This document shows, piece by piece, positions 63,787 through 64,000 of a stretch of DNA of 64,000 nucleotides (positions within the stretch are counted from its first letter, which is position 1; each line of letters begins with the position of its first letter). This DNA comes from Dendrophyllia cribrosa (taxonomy: Eukaryota > Cnidaria > Anthozoa > Scleractinia > Dendrophylliidae). Made by a program: the position numbers and the translations under genes. A model generated the notes under the pieces. That model saw only the letters and a list, made by a program, of their open reading frames with translations. It searched no databases and was not told the origin of the DNA. The stretch is from NCBI GenBank assembly GCA_024195265.1, contig JAJLRJ010000006.1, positions 9,061,639 to 9,125,638 of the forward strand, written 5' to 3'.

Positions 63787-64000
63787 GTAAGATATGTTTG
63801 AACATTTAACACAGAACCGTTGCTTACGTGACCGTTGATAAACCAGAAGCAAACTAAGTAACCATATCTAGCTAATTCAAGAAACCCAACCATTAATCAT
63901 AACTCGAGGCAAAAACATGCAATCGGCGCAAGGTGCAGTTACACATCGTCTCAGGTGCAGGAGCGGAAAAATATCTAACAGGTGCCAAGCGCAGAAAAAC

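Overview
The window looks like genomic DNA of an anthozoan cnidarian, most likely a stony coral. It is AT-rich, intron-rich animal DNA packed with miniature transposons. It carries a Polinton/adintovirus-type element and ends in an EGF-repeat adhesion GPCR gene whose splice phases agree. The species call is inference from gene style; no marker gene proves it.

Layout. (1) 1-2,856: repeats and foldback elements, no convincing complete gene. (2) 2,857-5,618 plus 26,104-26,197: one copy of a ~2.9 kb non-coding repeat unit. A second copy lies at 35,054-38,065 and is uninterrupted. (3) 5,619-26,103: a 20,485 bp Polinton with ~180-209 bp terminal inverted repeats and a perfect 6-bp target duplication (CTTACA). 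The second repeat copy preserves the empty target site. (4) 26,206-35,047: an 8.8 kb TIR element with a 4-bp target duplication and inverted ~68-bp tandem arrays near both ends. It contains nested MITEs and no recognisable transposase. (5) 38,066-46,568: non-coding DNA, MITEs, tandem repeats and two possible upstream first exons. (6) 46,569-63,786, continuing past the window: a plus-strand adhesion GPCR. Fourteen predicted exons encode a signal peptide, a beta-sandwich-like module, ten EGF repeats, a stalk/GAIN region, a GPS motif and the first transmembrane helix.

The Polinton encodes protein-primed-type DNA polymerase B, an AT-hook/zinc-finger protein, a coiled-coil protein, an rve integrase with chromodomain, a PLA2-like minor capsid protein, an adenain-type cysteine protease, a pX/pVI-like core protein, a double-jelly-roll major capsid protein, a small basic virion protein, a penton-like protein, a PPxY-bearing virion protein, a packaging ATPase, a fiber-like protein, a two-helix membrane protein and a VLTF3-like transcription factor. 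Together these are a replication module and a virion-assembly module. The copy is damaged. PolB is split by a 3.1 kb tyrosine-recombinase element with split direct repeats, the fiber gene has an early in-frame stop, and the PLA2 gene has an N-terminal frame break.

Main finding. Thirteen element genes that start with ATG carry a TATTATATA-like box immediately before the ATG. The two that lack the box, integrase and protease, also lack a usable ATG, and each sits where retrovirus-like recoding could express it. The integrase frame is -1 relative to the PLA2 gene, with a canonical A_AAA_AAC heptamer, a 5-nt spacer and a potential pseudoknot at the overlap. The protease frame follows the pX-like gene in the same frame after a single UAG. 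If real, integrase and protease would be made as fusions to virion proteins, as in Gag-Pro-Pol. The competing explanation for both is simple loss of a start codon in a decayed copy.
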